Assembly (NCBI RefSeq): GCF_025165795.1
Contig: NZ_JAJAGO010000005.1
Location: forward strand, 372,001-436,000
DNA: 64,000 nucleotides
Direction of reading: 5' to 3'
DNA from: Streptomyces gossypii
Lineage (GTDB): Bacteria > Actinomycetota > Actinomycetes > Streptomycetales > Streptomycetaceae
A model generated the notes under the pieces. The model was not told where the DNA came from. It was given only the letters and a program-made list of their open reading frames with translations, and did not search any database. Shown here piece by piece: positions 9,057 to 18,952 of this stretch. Position 1 is the first letter of the stretch; each line of letters begins with the position of its first letter. Position numbers and translations under genes: made by a program.

Positions 9057-9767
9057 TTACCTCCGCTGCGGGCCGCGACGCTGCGGGAGTGGTAGCACGG
9101 CCGCCCTGTCCGGCCCCTCCGCCGCCCCGTCGCCGCCCGTACCTCCGGGCGGGAGTCCCGCGCACTGGCACAACATGTCGCACCAGGCGGCGAGATGGGC
9201 GGCCACGTCCGGCGCCGCCACCGGTTCCCCGCCGTCCGGCGCGGCACTGGGCGGCGGGGTCCAGCTGGCACGGATCTCCAGCTCGCTCTGCGCCGGGCGT
9301 TCCGCGAGCCCGCCGAAGAAGTGCGAACCGGAGCGCGTCACCGTCCCGCTCGGCTCCCCGTATCCCAGCTCACGGGCCTCAAGCGCCCCCGTCAGCCAGG
9401 ACCAGGTCACCTCGGGGAGCAGCGGATCGGCCGCCATCTCCGGCTCCAGCTCCGCGCGCGCCAGCGTGACCACCCGGAAGGCGCCCTGCCAGGACTCCGG
9501 TTCCCGCGGATCGTGCAGCAGCACGAAACGTCCGTCCGCCACCTCCTCGCCCGCGTCCTCGACCGTCACCTCCAGCGCGTGCGCGTACGGCGCGAGCCGC
9601 TTCGGCGCGGGCAGCGCCCCGAAGGACACCTCCGCGCGGTGCCGCACGCCGCCGAGCGCCGCCACCGCCTGCCGGAACACGAGCGGAACCTCGTCCCCTC
9701 CCACACCCTCTCCCACGCCTTCCGTGCCGCCGGAGTCCCCCGCCGTCTGTGCTCGAGCCGCTGTCAT
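9057..9767 (-). CDS. DUF3000 family protein
   Basis: A 236-aa protein that I recognise as the DUF3000 family, conserved beside hemE in Streptomyces. It carries the family's typical stretches [36 protein letters not shown] and [18 protein letters not shown], and ends with an Ala/Gly/Pro-rich tail. There is no signal peptide or membrane segment, and no biochemical role is known. ATG at 9767 lies divergent from hemE with an 81-base gap, so the two may share a control region. The longer upstream open frame overlaps hemE and was rejected. Confidence 0.8.
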   Translation of the reverse strand: MTAARAQTAGDSGGTEGVGEGVGGDEVPLVFRQAVAALGGVRHRAEVSFGALPAPKRLAPYAHALEVTVEDAGEEVADGRFVLLHDPREPESWQGAFRVVTLARAELEPEMAADPLLPEVTWSWLTGALEARELGYGEPSGTVTRSGSHFFGGLAERPAQSELEIRASWTPPPSAAPDGGEPVAAPDVAAHLAAWCDMLCQCAGLPPGGTGGDGAAEGPDRAAVLPLPQRRGPQRR

Positions 9768-9848
9768 GGGCGGAAGAGTAGGCGCCTGGGACTGCCCGGA
9801 CCGGTAGGGACACGAGTGACACCCTTGCCGCGTGCGAGACTTCTGACT

Positions 9849-10916
9849 GTGAGTGCCAACGACCGCCCCACGGGCCCGCCGACCGCCACCCAGGACTCCG
9901 CCTTTCTCAGGGCCTGCCGCCGTCAACCGGTGCCGCACACTCCGGTGTGGTTCATGCGCCAGGCCGGGCGCTCGCTCCCCGAGTACCGCAAGCTGCGCGA
10001 GGGCACCGCCATGCTGGAATCCTGCATGCGGCCCGACATGGTGACCGAGATCACCCTCCAGCCCGTCCGCCGCCACGGTGTGGACGCCGCCATCTACTTC
10101 AGCGACATCGTGGTGCCGCTCAAGGCGATCGGCCTCGACCTGGACATCAAGCCCGGCGTCGGCCCGGTCGTCGAGCAGCCCATCCGTACCCGCGCCGACC
10201 TGGCACGGCTGCGCCCGCTGGAGCCCGACGACGTGTCATACGTCGCCGAGGCCATCGGCATGCTCACCGCGGAACTGGGCGCCACCCCGCTGATCGGCTT
10301 CGCGGGCGCACCCTTCACGCTGGCCAGCTACCTGGTCGAGGGCGGGCCCTCGCGCAACCACGAGCACACCAAAGCCCTCATGTACGGCGACCCGCAGCTG
10401 TGGGCCGACCTGCTGGACCGGCTGGCGGACATCACGGCCGCCTTCCTGAAGGTGCAGATCGAGGCGGGCGCCTCCGCGGTGCAGCTCTTCGACTCCTGGG
10501 CGGGCGCGCTGCGTCCCCGCGACTACCGGCAGTCGGTACTGCCCGCCTCCGCCAAGGTCTTCGACGCGGTCGCCGGATACGGAATCCCGCGCATCCACTT
10601 CGGCGTCGGCACGGGCGAGCTGCTCGGCCTCATGGGCGAGGCCGGTGCCGACGTCGTCGGCGCGGACTGGCGGGTGCCGCTGGACGAGGCCGCCCGCCGG
10701 GTCGGCCCCGGCACCGCGATCCAGGGCAACCTCGACCCGGCCGTGCTGTTCGCTCCGCACGAGGCGGTCGCCGAGCAGGCGGACCAGGTGCTGGAGGCCG
10801 CCGAGACGCTCCCCGGGCACATCTTCAACCTCGGACACGGAGTCCTGCCGGACACCGACCCCGACGCACTGACCCGGCTCGTGGCGCACGTGCACGAGCG
10901 GACCGTACGAGCATGA
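9849..10916 (+). CDS. hemE: uroporphyrinogen decarboxylase
   Basis: Cytosolic enzyme of 355 aa that removes four carboxyl groups from uroporphyrinogen III to give coproporphyrinogen III. Diagnostic segments are [20 protein letters not shown] (substrate-binding Arg and the R-S-L-P-E-Y signature), [18 protein letters not shown], the [19 protein letters not shown] signature, and [17 protein letters not shown] near the end. The GTG start at 9849 places MSANDRPT before the conserved core; the much longer upstream open frame is spurious because it overlaps the DUF3000 gene. It overlaps hemG by ATGA, so hemE-hemG are translationally coupled, with hemQ following: a coproporphyrin-dependent heme branch in one transcript. 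Confidence 0.96.
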   Translation: MSANDRPTGPPTATQDSAFLRACRRQPVPHTPVWFMRQAGRSLPEYRKLREGTAMLESCMRPDMVTEITLQPVRRHGVDAAIYFSDIVVPLKAIGLDLDIKPGVGPVVEQPIRTRADLARLRPLEPDDVSYVAEAIGMLTAELGATPLIGFAGAPFTLASYLVEGGPSRNHEHTKALMYGDPQLWADLLDRLADITAAFLKVQIEAGASAVQLFDSWAGALRPRDYRQSVLPASAKVFDAVAGYGIPRIHFGVGTGELLGLMGEAGADVVGADWRVPLDEAARRVGPGTAIQGNLDPAVLFAPHEAVAEQADQVLEAAETLPGHIFNLGHGVLPDTDPDALTRLVAHVHERTVRA

Positions 10917-12430
10917 CCGCGGCCCGGCGGCCCGGCGGCGCGACGGCCGTCGTGATCGGCGGCGGAATCTCCGGGCTCGCCGCCGCCCGCCGACTCCTGG
11001 CCGACGGCGTCTCGGTGACGCTGCTGGAGGCGTCGTCCCGGCTCGGCGGGAAGCTGCGGCTGGGCGACATCGCGGGCAGCGCGGCGGTCGACCTCGGAGC
11101 CGAGTCCGTTCTCGCCCGGCGGCCCGAGGCCGTCGACCTGGCCCGCTCCGTCGGGCTCGGCGACGCCCTCCAGCCGCCCGCCACCACGGGTGCCGCCGTG
11201 TGGACGCGCGGCGCGCTGCGCCCCATGCCCACCGGCCATGTGATGGGCGTGCCCGCCGATCCGGCCGCACTGGGCGGAGTGATCTCCCCGGACGGCCTGG
11301 CCCGGATCGCCGAGGACGAACAGCTGCCGCCCACCGAGATCGGCGAGGACGTGGCCGTCGGCGCGTACGTCGCCGCACGGCTGGGCCGCGAGGTGGTGGA
11401 CCGCCTGGTGGAGCCGCTGCTGGGCGGCGTCTACGCGGGCGACGCCTACCGCCTCTCCATGCGGGCCGTCGTACCGCAGCTCTACGAGGCGGCGCGCGCC
11501 GAACGCTCGCTGCTGGCCGGAGTCCGCGCACTGCTGGAGCGCCGGGCCGCCGCCGAGGTGGCGGACGCCGGAGGTGCGGCAGCAGGGGGTGGGACAGCGG
11601 GGGGTGCGGCAGCGGGAGGCGCGGCCGGGGGGCCGGTCTTCCTCGGCATCGAAGGCGGCATCGGCCGCCTGCCCGAGGCCACCGCGGCGGCCTGCCGCGC
11701 GGCGGGCGGCGACCTGCGCACCGGAACGCCGGTGCGCGCGCTGCGCCGTACGACCGCCGGTGCCGTCGGCACGGCTGGCGCCGGAGATCACTCCACGCGT
11801 ACCGGCTGGCGGGTCACGCTCCAGAGCGGCGAGCACCTCGACGCCGACGCCGTCGTCCTTGCCGTACCCGCCGGGATCGCCGCGCGGCTGCTGGCCGCCG
11901 AGGCGCCGTCGGCCTCCGCCGAACTCGGCGCCGTCGAGTACGCCTCGATGGCGCTTGTCACCATGGCCTTCCGGCGCGCCGACCTGCACACCACCCCGCC
12001 CGGCAGCGGCTTCCTGGTGCCCCCGGTCGACGGCCGCACGATCAAGGCCGCCACCTTCTCCGCGAGCAAGTGGGCCTGGACGGCCGCGCAGGACCCCGAG
12101 CTGTTCGTGCTGCGCACCTCCGTCGGGCGGCACGGCGAGGAGGACCGGCTCGACCGGCTGGACGAGGACCTCGTCGCCGACTCGCGGCACGATCTGGAGG
12201 CGGCGGCCGGGATCACAGCGAAGCCGGTGGACACGGTGGTCTCGCGCTGGCAGGACGGGCTGCCGCAGTATCCGGTCGGGCACCTGGAGCGCGTCGCGCG
12301 CGTCCGCCTCGACCTCGCGTCACTGCCGCCACTGGCGGTCTGCGGCGCGGCCTATGACGGTGTCGGCATCCCGGCCTGCGTCGGCAGTGGTGACCGCGCC
12401 GCGGAGGAGACCCTCGCGCGCATCGCGTAA
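10913..12430 (+). CDS. hemG: coproporphyrinogen/protoporphyrinogen oxidase (HemG/HemY/CgoX)
   Basis: FAD-dependent oxidase of 505 aa. The dinucleotide-binding motif is at the start ([20 protein letters not shown]), followed by [16 protein letters not shown]. The middle section [31 protein letters not shown] is typical of the HemY family, and the C-terminal FAD contact is in [20 protein letters not shown]. Because the next gene is hemQ, its likely product in this organism is coproporphyrin III (CgoX activity) rather than protoporphyrin. An Ala/Gly repeat insertion of about 25 residues occurs just before [16 protein letters not shown]. It is encoded by a repeated ggtgcggcag-type sequence and is probably a flexible loop. 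Confidence 0.92.
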   Translation: MTAARRPGGATAVVIGGGISGLAAARRLLADGVSVTLLEASSRLGGKLRLGDIAGSAAVDLGAESVLARRPEAVDLARSVGLGDALQPPATTGAAVWTRGALRPMPTGHVMGVPADPAALGGVISPDGLARIAEDEQLPPTEIGEDVAVGAYVAARLGREVVDRLVEPLLGGVYAGDAYRLSMRAVVPQLYEAARAERSLLAGVRALLERRAAAEVADAGGAAAGGGTAGGAAAGGAAGGPVFLGIEGGIGRLPEATAAACRAAGGDLRTGTPVRALRRTTAGAVGTAGAGDHSTRTGWRVTLQSGEHLDADAVVLAVPAGIAARLLAAEAPSASAELGAVEYASMALVTMAFRRADLHTTPPGSGFLVPPVDGRTIKAATFSASKWAWTAAQDPELFVLRTSVGRHGEEDRLDRLDEDLVADSRHDLEAAAGITAKPVDTVVSRWQDGLPQYPVGHLERVARVRLDLASLPPLAVCGAAYDGVGIPACVGSGDRAAEETLARIA

Positions 12431-12453
12431 GACGGGAGGGGGACAATGGCCGC

Positions 12454-13170
12454 ATGACTGCTGAACCGGAAAAGGCACCCCACGCGGGCAAGAAGGCCAA
12501 GGATCTCAACGAGAGCATCCGCTACACCCTGTGGTCGGTCTTCCGGCTGCGCGACGTGCTCCCCGAGGACCGCGCCGGATACGCCGACGAGGTGGACGAG
12601 CTGTTCGCCCAGCTCGCCGCCAAGGACGTGACGGTGCGCGGCACTTACGACGTCTCCGGGCTCCGGGCCGACGCGGACGTGCTGATCTGGTGGCACGCGG
12701 AGTCGGCCGACGCGCTGCAGGACGCGTACAACCGCTTCCGGCGCACCCGCCTCGGCCGCCACCTGGAACCGGTGTGGTCCAACATGGCGCTGCACCGGCC
12801 CGCCGAGTTCAACAAGTCGCACATCCCCGCCTTCCTGGCGGACGAGGACCCGCGCGACTACGTCTGCGTCTACCCGTTCGTGCGCTCCTACGACTGGTAC
12901 CTGCTGCCCGACGAGGACCGTCGCCGGATGCTGGCGGACCACGGCAAGATGGCGCGCGGCTACCCCGACGTACGTGCCAACACCGTCGCCTCCTTCGGGC
13001 TCGGCGACTACGAGTGGCTGCTCGCGTTCGAGGCCGACGAACTGCACCGGATCGTCGACCTCATGCGTCTGCTGCGGGCCTCCGAGGCCCGGTTGTACGT
13101 CCGCGAGGAGGTGCCGTTCTACACCGGCAGGCGCAAGGCCGTCGCCGAACTGGTCGCCGGGCTGGCCTGA
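12454..13170 (+). CDS. hemQ: coproheme decarboxylase (ChdC)
   Basis: Peroxide-dependent coproheme decarboxylase of 238 aa, the last step of the coproporphyrin-dependent heme pathway of Gram-positive bacteria. It belongs to the chlorite-dismutase-like fold. The conserved block [22 protein letters not shown] holds the tyrosine used for decarboxylation (YPF). [15 protein letters not shown] supplies the proximal heme histidine in the H-G-K motif, and [15 protein letters not shown] and [13 protein letters not shown] complete the family. It starts 23 bases after hemG and is co-directional, consistent with one hemE-hemG-hemQ operon. Confidence 0.95.
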   Translation: MTAEPEKAPHAGKKAKDLNESIRYTLWSVFRLRDVLPEDRAGYADEVDELFAQLAAKDVTVRGTYDVSGLRADADVLIWWHAESADALQDAYNRFRRTRLGRHLEPVWSNMALHRPAEFNKSHIPAFLADEDPRDYVCVYPFVRSYDWYLLPDEDRRRMLADHGKMARGYPDVRANTVASFGLGDYEWLLAFEADELHRIVDLMRLLRASEARLYVREEVPFYTGRRKAVAELVAGLA

Positions 13171-13456
13171 CGCGGTCTCGCCGCGGTCGCCCCGCGCGAG
13201 TGCGGCGGAGTACGAGCGGGGGTGCTCGCGCCTCGCGAGCCGTCGCCTGCCTGCGGCGGGGGAGCCCGGGACCGGACTCCCCCGGGGCGTGCTTCCCGGA
13301 TCGCGGGCCGGCCCGCCACGCAGGAGGCTCGTGTCACCGCGGCGTCGCGGGCCGTGCCGGATCGGTGAGCGGGGCCTTGTGCGTGGTGTTCACAACGCGG
13401 CGAGGGCGCGTGCCGGGGCACGCGGGCCCACCGGCCGCGTGCTGGCCGCGCGGCGG

Positions 13457-14296
13457 TCAGCGGTGCCACAGCGGGCGGAGCGGTGCCCGGCCGCCGCCGA
13501 GCGCGGCGCGCAGCTCCGGCTCGGCGAGCACGGCGGGGCCGTGGACGGCCAGTGCGGTCAGTTCCGCACGGCCGTCCCGTACCGGCGCGGCAGTGCCGGT
13601 GCTGGTACCGGTGCCACCGGAGGCAGTGCCCGCCCGGGGCAGCTGCCGCAGGCCGGCGGGCGAGGCCCAGCGGGTGTACTCCCGCACCTCGTAGCGCGCG
13701 ATGACCAGCGCCCCGAGGACGAGCACCAGCGGGAGCGCGAACCAGAGGGCCACCGTGCCGGAGCTCTGGCCGTCCTCCAGCAGCAGCAACGCCACCAGGC
13801 CGGTCACCGGCACCAGCACCGCCGTACCGCGCAGTTGCCGGATCGCGGCGGCGAGGTGCGCACGTATCTCACCGGGTACGGCGAGCCCGGCGGCGGTCAG
13901 CCGGTCAGCCAGCGTGCGCACGGAGTCGGCGGTGGCGACCGCCGACCGCACCGGCGGCACGGGGGACTGGCCGCCGGGACCGACCGCGCTGATCACCGTA
14001 CGTTCCATGTCGTCGCGGCCGCGGTGATCGACGACAGTGGCCCAGCCGGTGTGCGCGAGCAGCAGCCGGCGGTCCCGTGACATCGACACCAGGGTGAGGT
14101 CCGCGAGGCGGTGCGGGCCGCCGGAGAGGAACGCGGTCTCGTAGAGGGTCAGCCGCCGGCCGGTGGCGGCCTGGCCCGCCACGGCGGGCGGCGGAGCGGC
14201 GGCAGCCGCAGCGGTCACGGTCAGCGCCGCATGGCACAGCCGCCCGCAGGCCGCGAACGCGGCCGCCCAGGCGGCGAGAAGGAAGAGCACCCACAT
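13457..14296 (-). CDS. TIGR04222 family membrane protein
   Basis: A 279-aa membrane protein of the actinobacterial TIGR04222 group. It has one N-terminal membrane helix (LFLLAAWAAAFAACGRL) and then the family signature LTLYETAFLSGGPHRLADLTL. Two adjacent hydrophobic helices follow around residues 155-200 (GTAVLVPVTGLVALLLL and ALWFALPLVLVLGALVI). The C-terminal ~80 residues are a cytosolic domain rich in Gly, Thr and Ala. Function is unknown. It is convergent with hemQ across about 290 bases in which I see no other gene. Confidence 0.8.
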   Translation of the reverse strand: MWVLFLLAAWAAAFAACGRLCHAALTVTAAAAAAPPPAVAGQAATGRRLTLYETAFLSGGPHRLADLTLVSMSRDRRLLLAHTGWATVVDHRGRDDMERTVISAVGPGGQSPVPPVRSAVATADSVRTLADRLTAAGLAVPGEIRAHLAAAIRQLRGTAVLVPVTGLVALLLLEDGQSSGTVALWFALPLVLVLGALVIARYEVREYTRWASPAGLRQLPRAGTASGGTGTSTGTAAPVRDGRAELTALAVHGPAVLAEPELRAALGGGRAPLRPLWHR

Positions 14297-14370
14297 GTCT
14301 GCGTTCTACCCGGAGTCGCCCCGGAGCGCCAGGACATATCCACACGGTGGACGGCCGCGCGGCGCCAGGC

Positions 14371-15153
14371 TCAGCGGCGCAGGGCGGGATGGTCCGCGAC
14401 GACGGTGCAGGTGCCCGGGGCGATCTCGGTGAAGCCCGCGTCCTGGACGAGGGGCAGCCCCGATCCGGTGAGCCGTGCCCACCGTTCGGCCGATTCCGCC
14501 GCACGCACCGAGAGCGGGAACCCCGCCCTGAGCCAGTCGGCGCGTGCCCCTGGATCCAGCGCCCACCATGCGCACTGGGCCCCGTGTCCGGCCTGCGCCA
14601 TGGCCTTTCCCGCGGACATCTCCAGCTCCGGGTTCAGCCACAGCACCGGCACCGGGGCGGTCTCCGGGGCGGTCTCCGAGCGAGGGGCCGGGCCGGGGCC
14701 CGGTTCCGGATCGGCCAACTCGGTGCCGGACACCTGGAGCCGCGCCAGATCCTTCGGCCAGGCGTCCAGCGGCACGGGCGGGAACACCCGCACCTCGGCG
14801 CCGCGTCCCGTGACCGTGAGGCCGGGCAGCGCCTCGGCCCGGCGCCACTCGGCGCCCCGCGCCCGCCGCACCACCTTGCGGATGCCGCGCTCCTCCCAGA
14901 CCCGCACCCGCTCGCACCACTCGCCGTCGGCTGCTGCCGTGCGCGGATCGGCGAGCAGCGTCAGCACGGCGCGGGCGGCCGTCTCCAGCGCGTCCGTACG
15001 GGCCGGGGGTGCGGCCCGCTCGATCCGGACGACAAGCGGCAGTACGTACAGGGTGCGTGCGGGTGCGTCCCCGTCCCTGCCTCCGGGGTCGGGGTCGGGG
15101 CCGGGGTCAGGTGCGGGCGCGGCGTGGGCGGAGGTCGGACCGGTCTCGTTCAC
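14371..15153 (-). CDS. PTH2-like peptidyl-tRNA hydrolase domain protein
   Basis: A 260-aa protein whose C-terminal ~110 residues resemble the PTH2 peptidyl-tRNA hydrolase fold. LWLNPELEMSAGKAMAQAGHGAQ corresponds to the strand-K-x-x-Q-x-x-H core of PTH2, and the end CTVVADHPALRR to its final strand. The N-terminal ~150 residues form a separate domain (LYVLPLVVRIERA onward) unlike canonical PTH2, and start with a Pro/Asp-rich tail. Similar two-domain proteins are annotated as peptidyl-tRNA hydrolase in Streptomyces, but catalytic activity is not established; a housekeeping Pth1 is normally also present. It is divergent from the ABC transporter gene (62-base gap). Confidence 0.65.
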   Translation of the reverse strand: MNETGPTSAHAAPAPDPGPDPDPGGRDGDAPARTLYVLPLVVRIERAAPPARTDALETAARAVLTLLADPRTAAADGEWCERVRVWEERGIRKVVRRARGAEWRRAEALPGLTVTGRGAEVRVFPPVPLDAWPKDLARLQVSGTELADPEPGPGPAPRSETAPETAPVPVLWLNPELEMSAGKAMAQAGHGAQCAWWALDPGARADWLRAGFPLSVRAAESAERWARLTGSGLPLVQDAGFTEIAPGTCTVVADHPALRR

Positions 15154-15215
15154 CTGGCAAGTCTGCCAGCCGGAGGGAACCTTGCCCGAGGCGGACAGGC
15201 CCTTAGGATCGAGCG

Positions 15216-16133
15216 ATGAGACTCCGGGATGTCGGCCGCCGCTACGGCCCGCGCGGACCCTGGGTGTTGCGGGGCGTGGACGTCGAACTGCCCGGCGCCG
15301 CGCTGCTGCGGGTGGTGGGCGGGAACGGCACCGGCAAGTCCACGCTGCTGCGGCTCCTCGCCGGTATCGACGCCCCCTCCGCGGGCCGGATCACCGGGCG
15401 CCCCCGGCCTGCGGCGTACGTGCCGGAGCGGTTTCCGGCAGCCCTGCCGTTCAGCGCGGCCGGTTATCTGACGCATCTGGCGCGGGTGCAGGGGCTGCGC
15501 CGGGGCGCGGCGAAGCGGGCGGCCGAGGAGTGGCTGGAGCGGCTGGGCGCGGGCGGCTATGCCCGGACGCCGATGACCGACCTGTCCAAGGGCGGCAGCC
15601 AGAAGGTCGCCGTCGCCCAGGCCCTGCTCGCCGAACCGGAGCTGCTCGTCCTGGACGAGGCGTGGACGGGGCTCGACTCCGCCGCCCGCGCGGAGCTGGA
15701 CCGTGCCGTGGCCGAACGGGTCGCTGCGGGCGGCACCGTGGTCTTCGTCGACCACGATCCCCGGCGGCTGGCGGGCGCAGCACACGGGCTGTTGCGGGTG
15801 GCGGGCGGCCGGGTGGAGGCGTCGGCCCTGAACGGACCGGGGTGCGGCGAGGGCACGGAGCCCGTCCCGTTGGGCCCGTCCGCCGTGGTGACGGTGTCCG
15901 GCCCGGCCGGTGCGTCGCTGCCCGCCGGGCTGCCCGCTGGCCTCCCCGGCGGGCCGGGCAGCACGCCGGGTCCCGGCGGTACGCTGCGGCTGACCGTCGC
16001 CGCGCCGTACTCCGACGCGCTGCTGCGTGCTCTGCTGGCGGCCCGTCCGCCCTGGCACATTCACGCAGTCGAACCGGCTCCCGGCCCCGATCCGGCTCGT
16101 GGCAGTGCCACGGAAGGCGGCCCGCATTCATGA
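15216..16133 (+). CDS. ABC transporter ATP-binding protein
   Basis: ATPase subunit of 305 aa. Walker A is VVGGNGTGKSTLLRLL, the signature loop is LSKGGSQKVAVAQALLAEP (an SKGGSQ variant of the usual SGGQ), Walker B is LLVLDEAWTGLD, and the switch histidine is in VVFVDHDPRRL. After the ATPase domain there is a ~90-residue extension with a Gly/Pro-rich linker and a small C-terminal fold ending HIHAVEPAPGPDP. The stop overlaps the start of the membrane subunit by ATGA, so the two form one export-type ABC transporter. The substrate is not predictable. Confidence 0.85.
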   Translation: MRLRDVGRRYGPRGPWVLRGVDVELPGAALLRVVGGNGTGKSTLLRLLAGIDAPSAGRITGRPRPAAYVPERFPAALPFSAAGYLTHLARVQGLRRGAAKRAAEEWLERLGAGGYARTPMTDLSKGGSQKVAVAQALLAEPELLVLDEAWTGLDSAARAELDRAVAERVAAGGTVVFVDHDPRRLAGAAHGLLRVAGGRVEASALNGPGCGEGTEPVPLGPSAVVTVSGPAGASLPAGLPAGLPGGPGSTPGPGGTLRLTVAAPYSDALLRALLAARPPWHIHAVEPAPGPDPARGSATEGGPHS

Positions 16134-16798
16134 ACGCCCTGGTCCGCTACCAGCTCGCTCTGCTGCTGCGCTCGCAGCGCTGGCTGCCGCCGCTGCTGCT
16201 GTACGCGGTTTTGGTGGCTGTCGGTGTCCAGCAGGGCCAGCCGCTGCTGGACTCGCTGGGCTACGCCGCCGCCGTGCTGCTGCCGGTGACCGCGTGGCTG
16301 GTGCGCATCTGCGTGACCGGTGAACCGGAGGCAGCACGCCACTGCGCCGCTGCAGCCGCCGGGCCCGGCCGTACGCACCTGTCGAGCCTGCTGGCGGCGC
16401 TGGTGGCGGCCACGGTGCTCGGCTGTGCCGGGACGCTCGTGGTGACGATGATCAGCGATCCGCACACCGGCGACGGCCGGACCGCCGTGCCGCTGCCCCT
16501 CGCGGCGGCCGCGGGTTTGCTGACGGCGCTCACCTGCGCACTCTTCGGCACGGCGGTCGGCGCCCTGTGCAACCGGCCGTTCCTGCGCAGCCCCGGCTGG
16601 GCGATCTCCGCGATGCTGCCGACCGTGCTGCTGGTGCTGGTCGTCGGGGTCTCGCCCGCGAACGCGGCGGTGCGCGGGCTGGTGACCGCCTCGCACGACG
16701 GGGAGGTACCGGTGCCATGGCTGCCGTTCACCGCCGCCGTGCTGGCGGCGGCGCTGGCGGCGGGTGCGGCCTGTCTGCTGGTCCCGCGCCGCCGGTGA
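16130..16798 (+). CDS. ABC transporter membrane protein
   Basis: Integral membrane protein of 222 aa with about six hydrophobic segments (for example LPPLLLYAVLVAVGV, AAVLLPVTAWLVRICVTG, LLAALVAATVLGCAGTLVV, LPTVLLVLVVGVSPANAAV and a final AVLAAALAAGAACLLV). It begins MNALVRYQLALLLRSQRW, the amphipathic start seen in ABC-2-type permeases. Its ATG is within the stop of the upstream ATPase gene, so it is the permease of that transporter. A strong hairpin follows directly. The very long open frame covering this and the opposite-strand genes upstream is a shadow. Confidence 0.8.
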   Translation: MNALVRYQLALLLRSQRWLPPLLLYAVLVAVGVQQGQPLLDSLGYAAAVLLPVTAWLVRICVTGEPEAARHCAAAAAGPGRTHLSSLLAALVAATVLGCAGTLVVTMISDPHTGDGRTAVPLPLAAAAGLLTALTCALFGTAVGALCNRPFLRSPGWAISAMLPTVLLVLVVGVSPANAAVRGLVTASHDGEVPVPWLPFTAAVLAAALAAGAACLLVPRRR

Positions 16799-16801
16799 CA
16801 G

Positions 16802-16841
16802 GGGCGGGGGCCGCAGCTTCCCTCAGCTGCGGCCCCCGCCC
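16802..16841. terminator. bidirectional hairpin terminator
   Basis: Exact 17-base arms 16802-16818 and 16825-16841 with a 6-base loop, placed between the ABC permease (plus) and the methyltransferase (minus), which converge here. Confidence 0.85.
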
Positions 16842-16880
16842 GCGCGGCTCACCCCGCATCCCCGGCAGTCGCGCGGGGAG

Positions 16881-17645
16881 TCAGCGGGTGATCAGCTGGA
16901 GTCCGTGAGCGGAGTCACCGGCGGTGACGCGCAGCCCGTGGCCGGCCAGTTCGGCCGCCAGCCGCTCTGGCGTGAAGACGTACCACAGGTCCGAGGCGGT
17001 GAACTCGTCGACGAGCCTGCCGTCCTCCGTCGTGCGGTAGGTCATGTGCCAGGTCACCGCCTCCTCACCGGCCGGTTCGGCTGCCGCGGTGCCGGTGTAG
17101 CCGCGGCGTCCGAGGGTCACCTCGCCCATCGCCGCGGCGGGTACGGATTCCGGCCGGGTGGGCGGGTAGAGATTGAGCACCGCCAGGCCGCCCGCGTGCA
17201 GCTTCGCGGCCAGGATCCCCCACAGCGCCCTGCGCTCGCCCGGCGGCAGGTGCCCGATCACGTTCATGGCCACCAGCCCGGAGATGCGTTCGGGCAGCGC
17301 GGCGGACAGCACGTCGGTACCGAGCACCGTGACGCGTCCGGCGAGGTCCGCGTCTCCGGCGATCCGGGCCACCAGGGCCGTGCGCAGCGCGGGATGCGGT
17401 TCCACCGCGAGGATCTCGGCGTCGGGCAGTGCACGGGCGAGGGCGGCCGTGCTCTCTCCGCTTCCGGCTCCGACGTCCACCACGGGTCCCGTGGAGGTGT
17501 CGAGGCCGTCGAGTGCGCGGCTGAGCGCCGGGCCGAGTGCGGCCCAGGCCGCCGGGAGCAGAGTCGCCACGAACTCGGCGGTGCGGTCGTAGAAGGTGCG
17601 GTCGTGGAAGGTGTGGAAGTCGTCAGGTGTCGTCGCGTCGGTCAT
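16881..17645 (-). CDS. class I SAM-dependent methyltransferase
   Basis: A 254-aa methyltransferase. Motif I is VVDVGAGSGESTAALARALP, the acidic end of strand 2 is ILAVEPHPALR, motif II is VLGTDVLSAALPERI, and motif IV/post-IV is LVAMNVIGHLPPGERRALW. The tail DLWYVFTPERLAAELAGHGL is typical of small-molecule methyltransferases. The substrate is unknown. It is on the same strand as the zinc-locus genes, 31 bases downstream of the first AztD-like gene, so it may be the last gene of that transcript. That would be unusual for a zinc operon, and a link to metal uptake is speculative. Confidence 0.75.
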   Translation of the reverse strand: MTDATTPDDFHTFHDRTFYDRTAEFVATLLPAAWAALGPALSRALDGLDTSTGPVVDVGAGSGESTAALARALPDAEILAVEPHPALRTALVARIAGDADLAGRVTVLGTDVLSAALPERISGLVAMNVIGHLPPGERRALWGILAAKLHAGGLAVLNLYPPTRPESVPAAAMGEVTLGRRGYTGTAAAEPAGEEAVTWHMTYRTTEDGRLVDEFTASDLWYVFTPERLAAELAGHGLRVTAGDSAHGLQLITR

Positions 17646-17676
17646 TCAGCCTCCAAGGCGGTGGGGGAAGGCCGGT

Positions 17677-18858
17677 TCAGTCCTGCACGCCGGTCAGTTC
17701 GTTGGGCGACTCGGGCAGCGTCACCTCGCTGAGCTGCTTCCCGGATTCGATGTCGATGGCGTGGAGCTTCTTCGTCGAGGGGTCGGAGACGTACGCGGTG
17801 TGGTCGCGTACGAAGATCGCCGGGCGGGGCTGCTGCCAGTCCAGCGGCTCCTGCCACTTGTCCATGACGGGGATGGTGTCCTCGGTCTTGCCGGTCTCCG
17901 GGTCGATGACATGGATCTTCCCGTCGGTGCCCAGCACCAGGGCCTCGCCGTGCGGGCCGCGCGCGAGTGAGCGGAAGGTGTAGCTGGTGCCCAGGTCGAC
18001 GAGCTTGAGTTTGCCGGTCTCGGTGTTGATGAGGGAGATCTGCTCCGGCCGCTCCAGCTCGGCGTCCGCGTCCTTCTTGTAGTCGCCCAGCACGATCGGG
18101 GAGGCGTCGGTGCCCGCCTGATTGCCGATCCGGCCGTACTCCGTGGGGCTCTTCACCTTGGTGATGGAGCCGTCCTGGTAGATCAGGGCGCCGTTCTCGC
18201 AGCCGATGACGACGGCCTCGTCCTGTGCGGTGGCTTCACCGTGGACGCCGGGGCACTTCTCGTCGCGGGCGATCTCCTTCTTGCGGTCCTTGCCCAGGAC
18301 GCGGATGCCGACCCCCTTCTCCTCGTTCCCGAGAGTGGTGACCAGTTCGCCGTTCTCCAACTCGATGGCGACTCCGTGATGGGGGGGACCGGCGAAGTTT
18401 TCGCTCTTCGGCTTTCCGTCACCGAGGTCCTGGGGGTCGAAGAGAGTCACCTCTCCGGTGCCGTCCGAGAAGAGGACGGTCTTTCCCGCGTGGCGCACGA
18501 CATGGCCGGGCTTGGCACCCTTGAACTCCACCTTGGTGAGTTTCTTTCCCGCGGCGTCCAGGACCCGGAATCCGGTCGAGGTGGAGACCATCACATGGCG
18601 GTCGTCACCTGCGGGATTCACCCGGTTGAAGCCTTCGAGAGGTATGTCCTCGGCGACCTTGAGGGTTTTGCCATCGAGTATGTAGAGACCGCCGTCGTAG
18701 GTGGCGACGAGGGGCTCCGCGACCTTGGCGGCCGGCTTGGCGCTGCTCTTGTCCGAGGCGGAGTCCTCGTCTTCGCCGCCGCAGGCGGTGAGGACGACGG
18801 AGGAGGCCAGGATCGCGGCTATGCCGCTCAGCTTTCTCCTGCGGGTGGCGCGGTTCAT
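17677..18858 (-). CDS. aztD: AztD-like periplasmic/extracytoplasmic zinc chaperone, copy 1 (lipoprotein)
   Basis: A 393-aa predicted lipoprotein with an RR-rich n-region and lipobox (SSVVLTACGG, Cys26). The body is a beta-propeller-like series of strands such as LYILDGKTLKVAEDI, FRVLDAAGKKL, VTLFDPQDL and IHVIDPETGKTEDTI. His/Cys residues in AGPPHHGVAIELENG and DEKCPGVHGEATAQ match the metal-site regions of AztD chaperones, which hand zinc to the binding protein AztC. It lacks the HGDH-type motif seen in copy 2, so its metal site may differ. It is immediately downstream of aztC (94-base gap) on the same strand. Assignment rests on fold pattern plus locus context. Confidence 0.7.
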   Translation of the reverse strand: MNRATRRRKLSGIAAILASSVVLTACGGEDEDSASDKSSAKPAAKVAEPLVATYDGGLYILDGKTLKVAEDIPLEGFNRVNPAGDDRHVMVSTSTGFRVLDAAGKKLTKVEFKGAKPGHVVRHAGKTVLFSDGTGEVTLFDPQDLGDGKPKSENFAGPPHHGVAIELENGELVTTLGNEEKGVGIRVLGKDRKKEIARDEKCPGVHGEATAQDEAVVIGCENGALIYQDGSITKVKSPTEYGRIGNQAGTDASPIVLGDYKKDADAELERPEQISLINTETGKLKLVDLGTSYTFRSLARGPHGEALVLGTDGKIHVIDPETGKTEDTIPVMDKWQEPLDWQQPRPAIFVRDHTAYVSDPSTKKLHAIDIESGKQLSEVTLPESPNELTGVQD

Positions 18859-18952
18859 TCCGGGGTTCCTTTCTGAGGGCCGCTGCCGGTGTGGCAGTGG
18901 CAGGGGCAGTGGCGAGGTGAGGCGCGCGGATTGCCGCCTTCGGCCGTGCTTG

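Noticed and set aside
14111..16798. 895-codon open frame on the plus strand
   Set aside because: Only its last 222 codons (from 16130) look like a real protein; the rest runs antisense to the TIGR04222 and PTH2-like genes and is Arg/Ala/Gly-rich.
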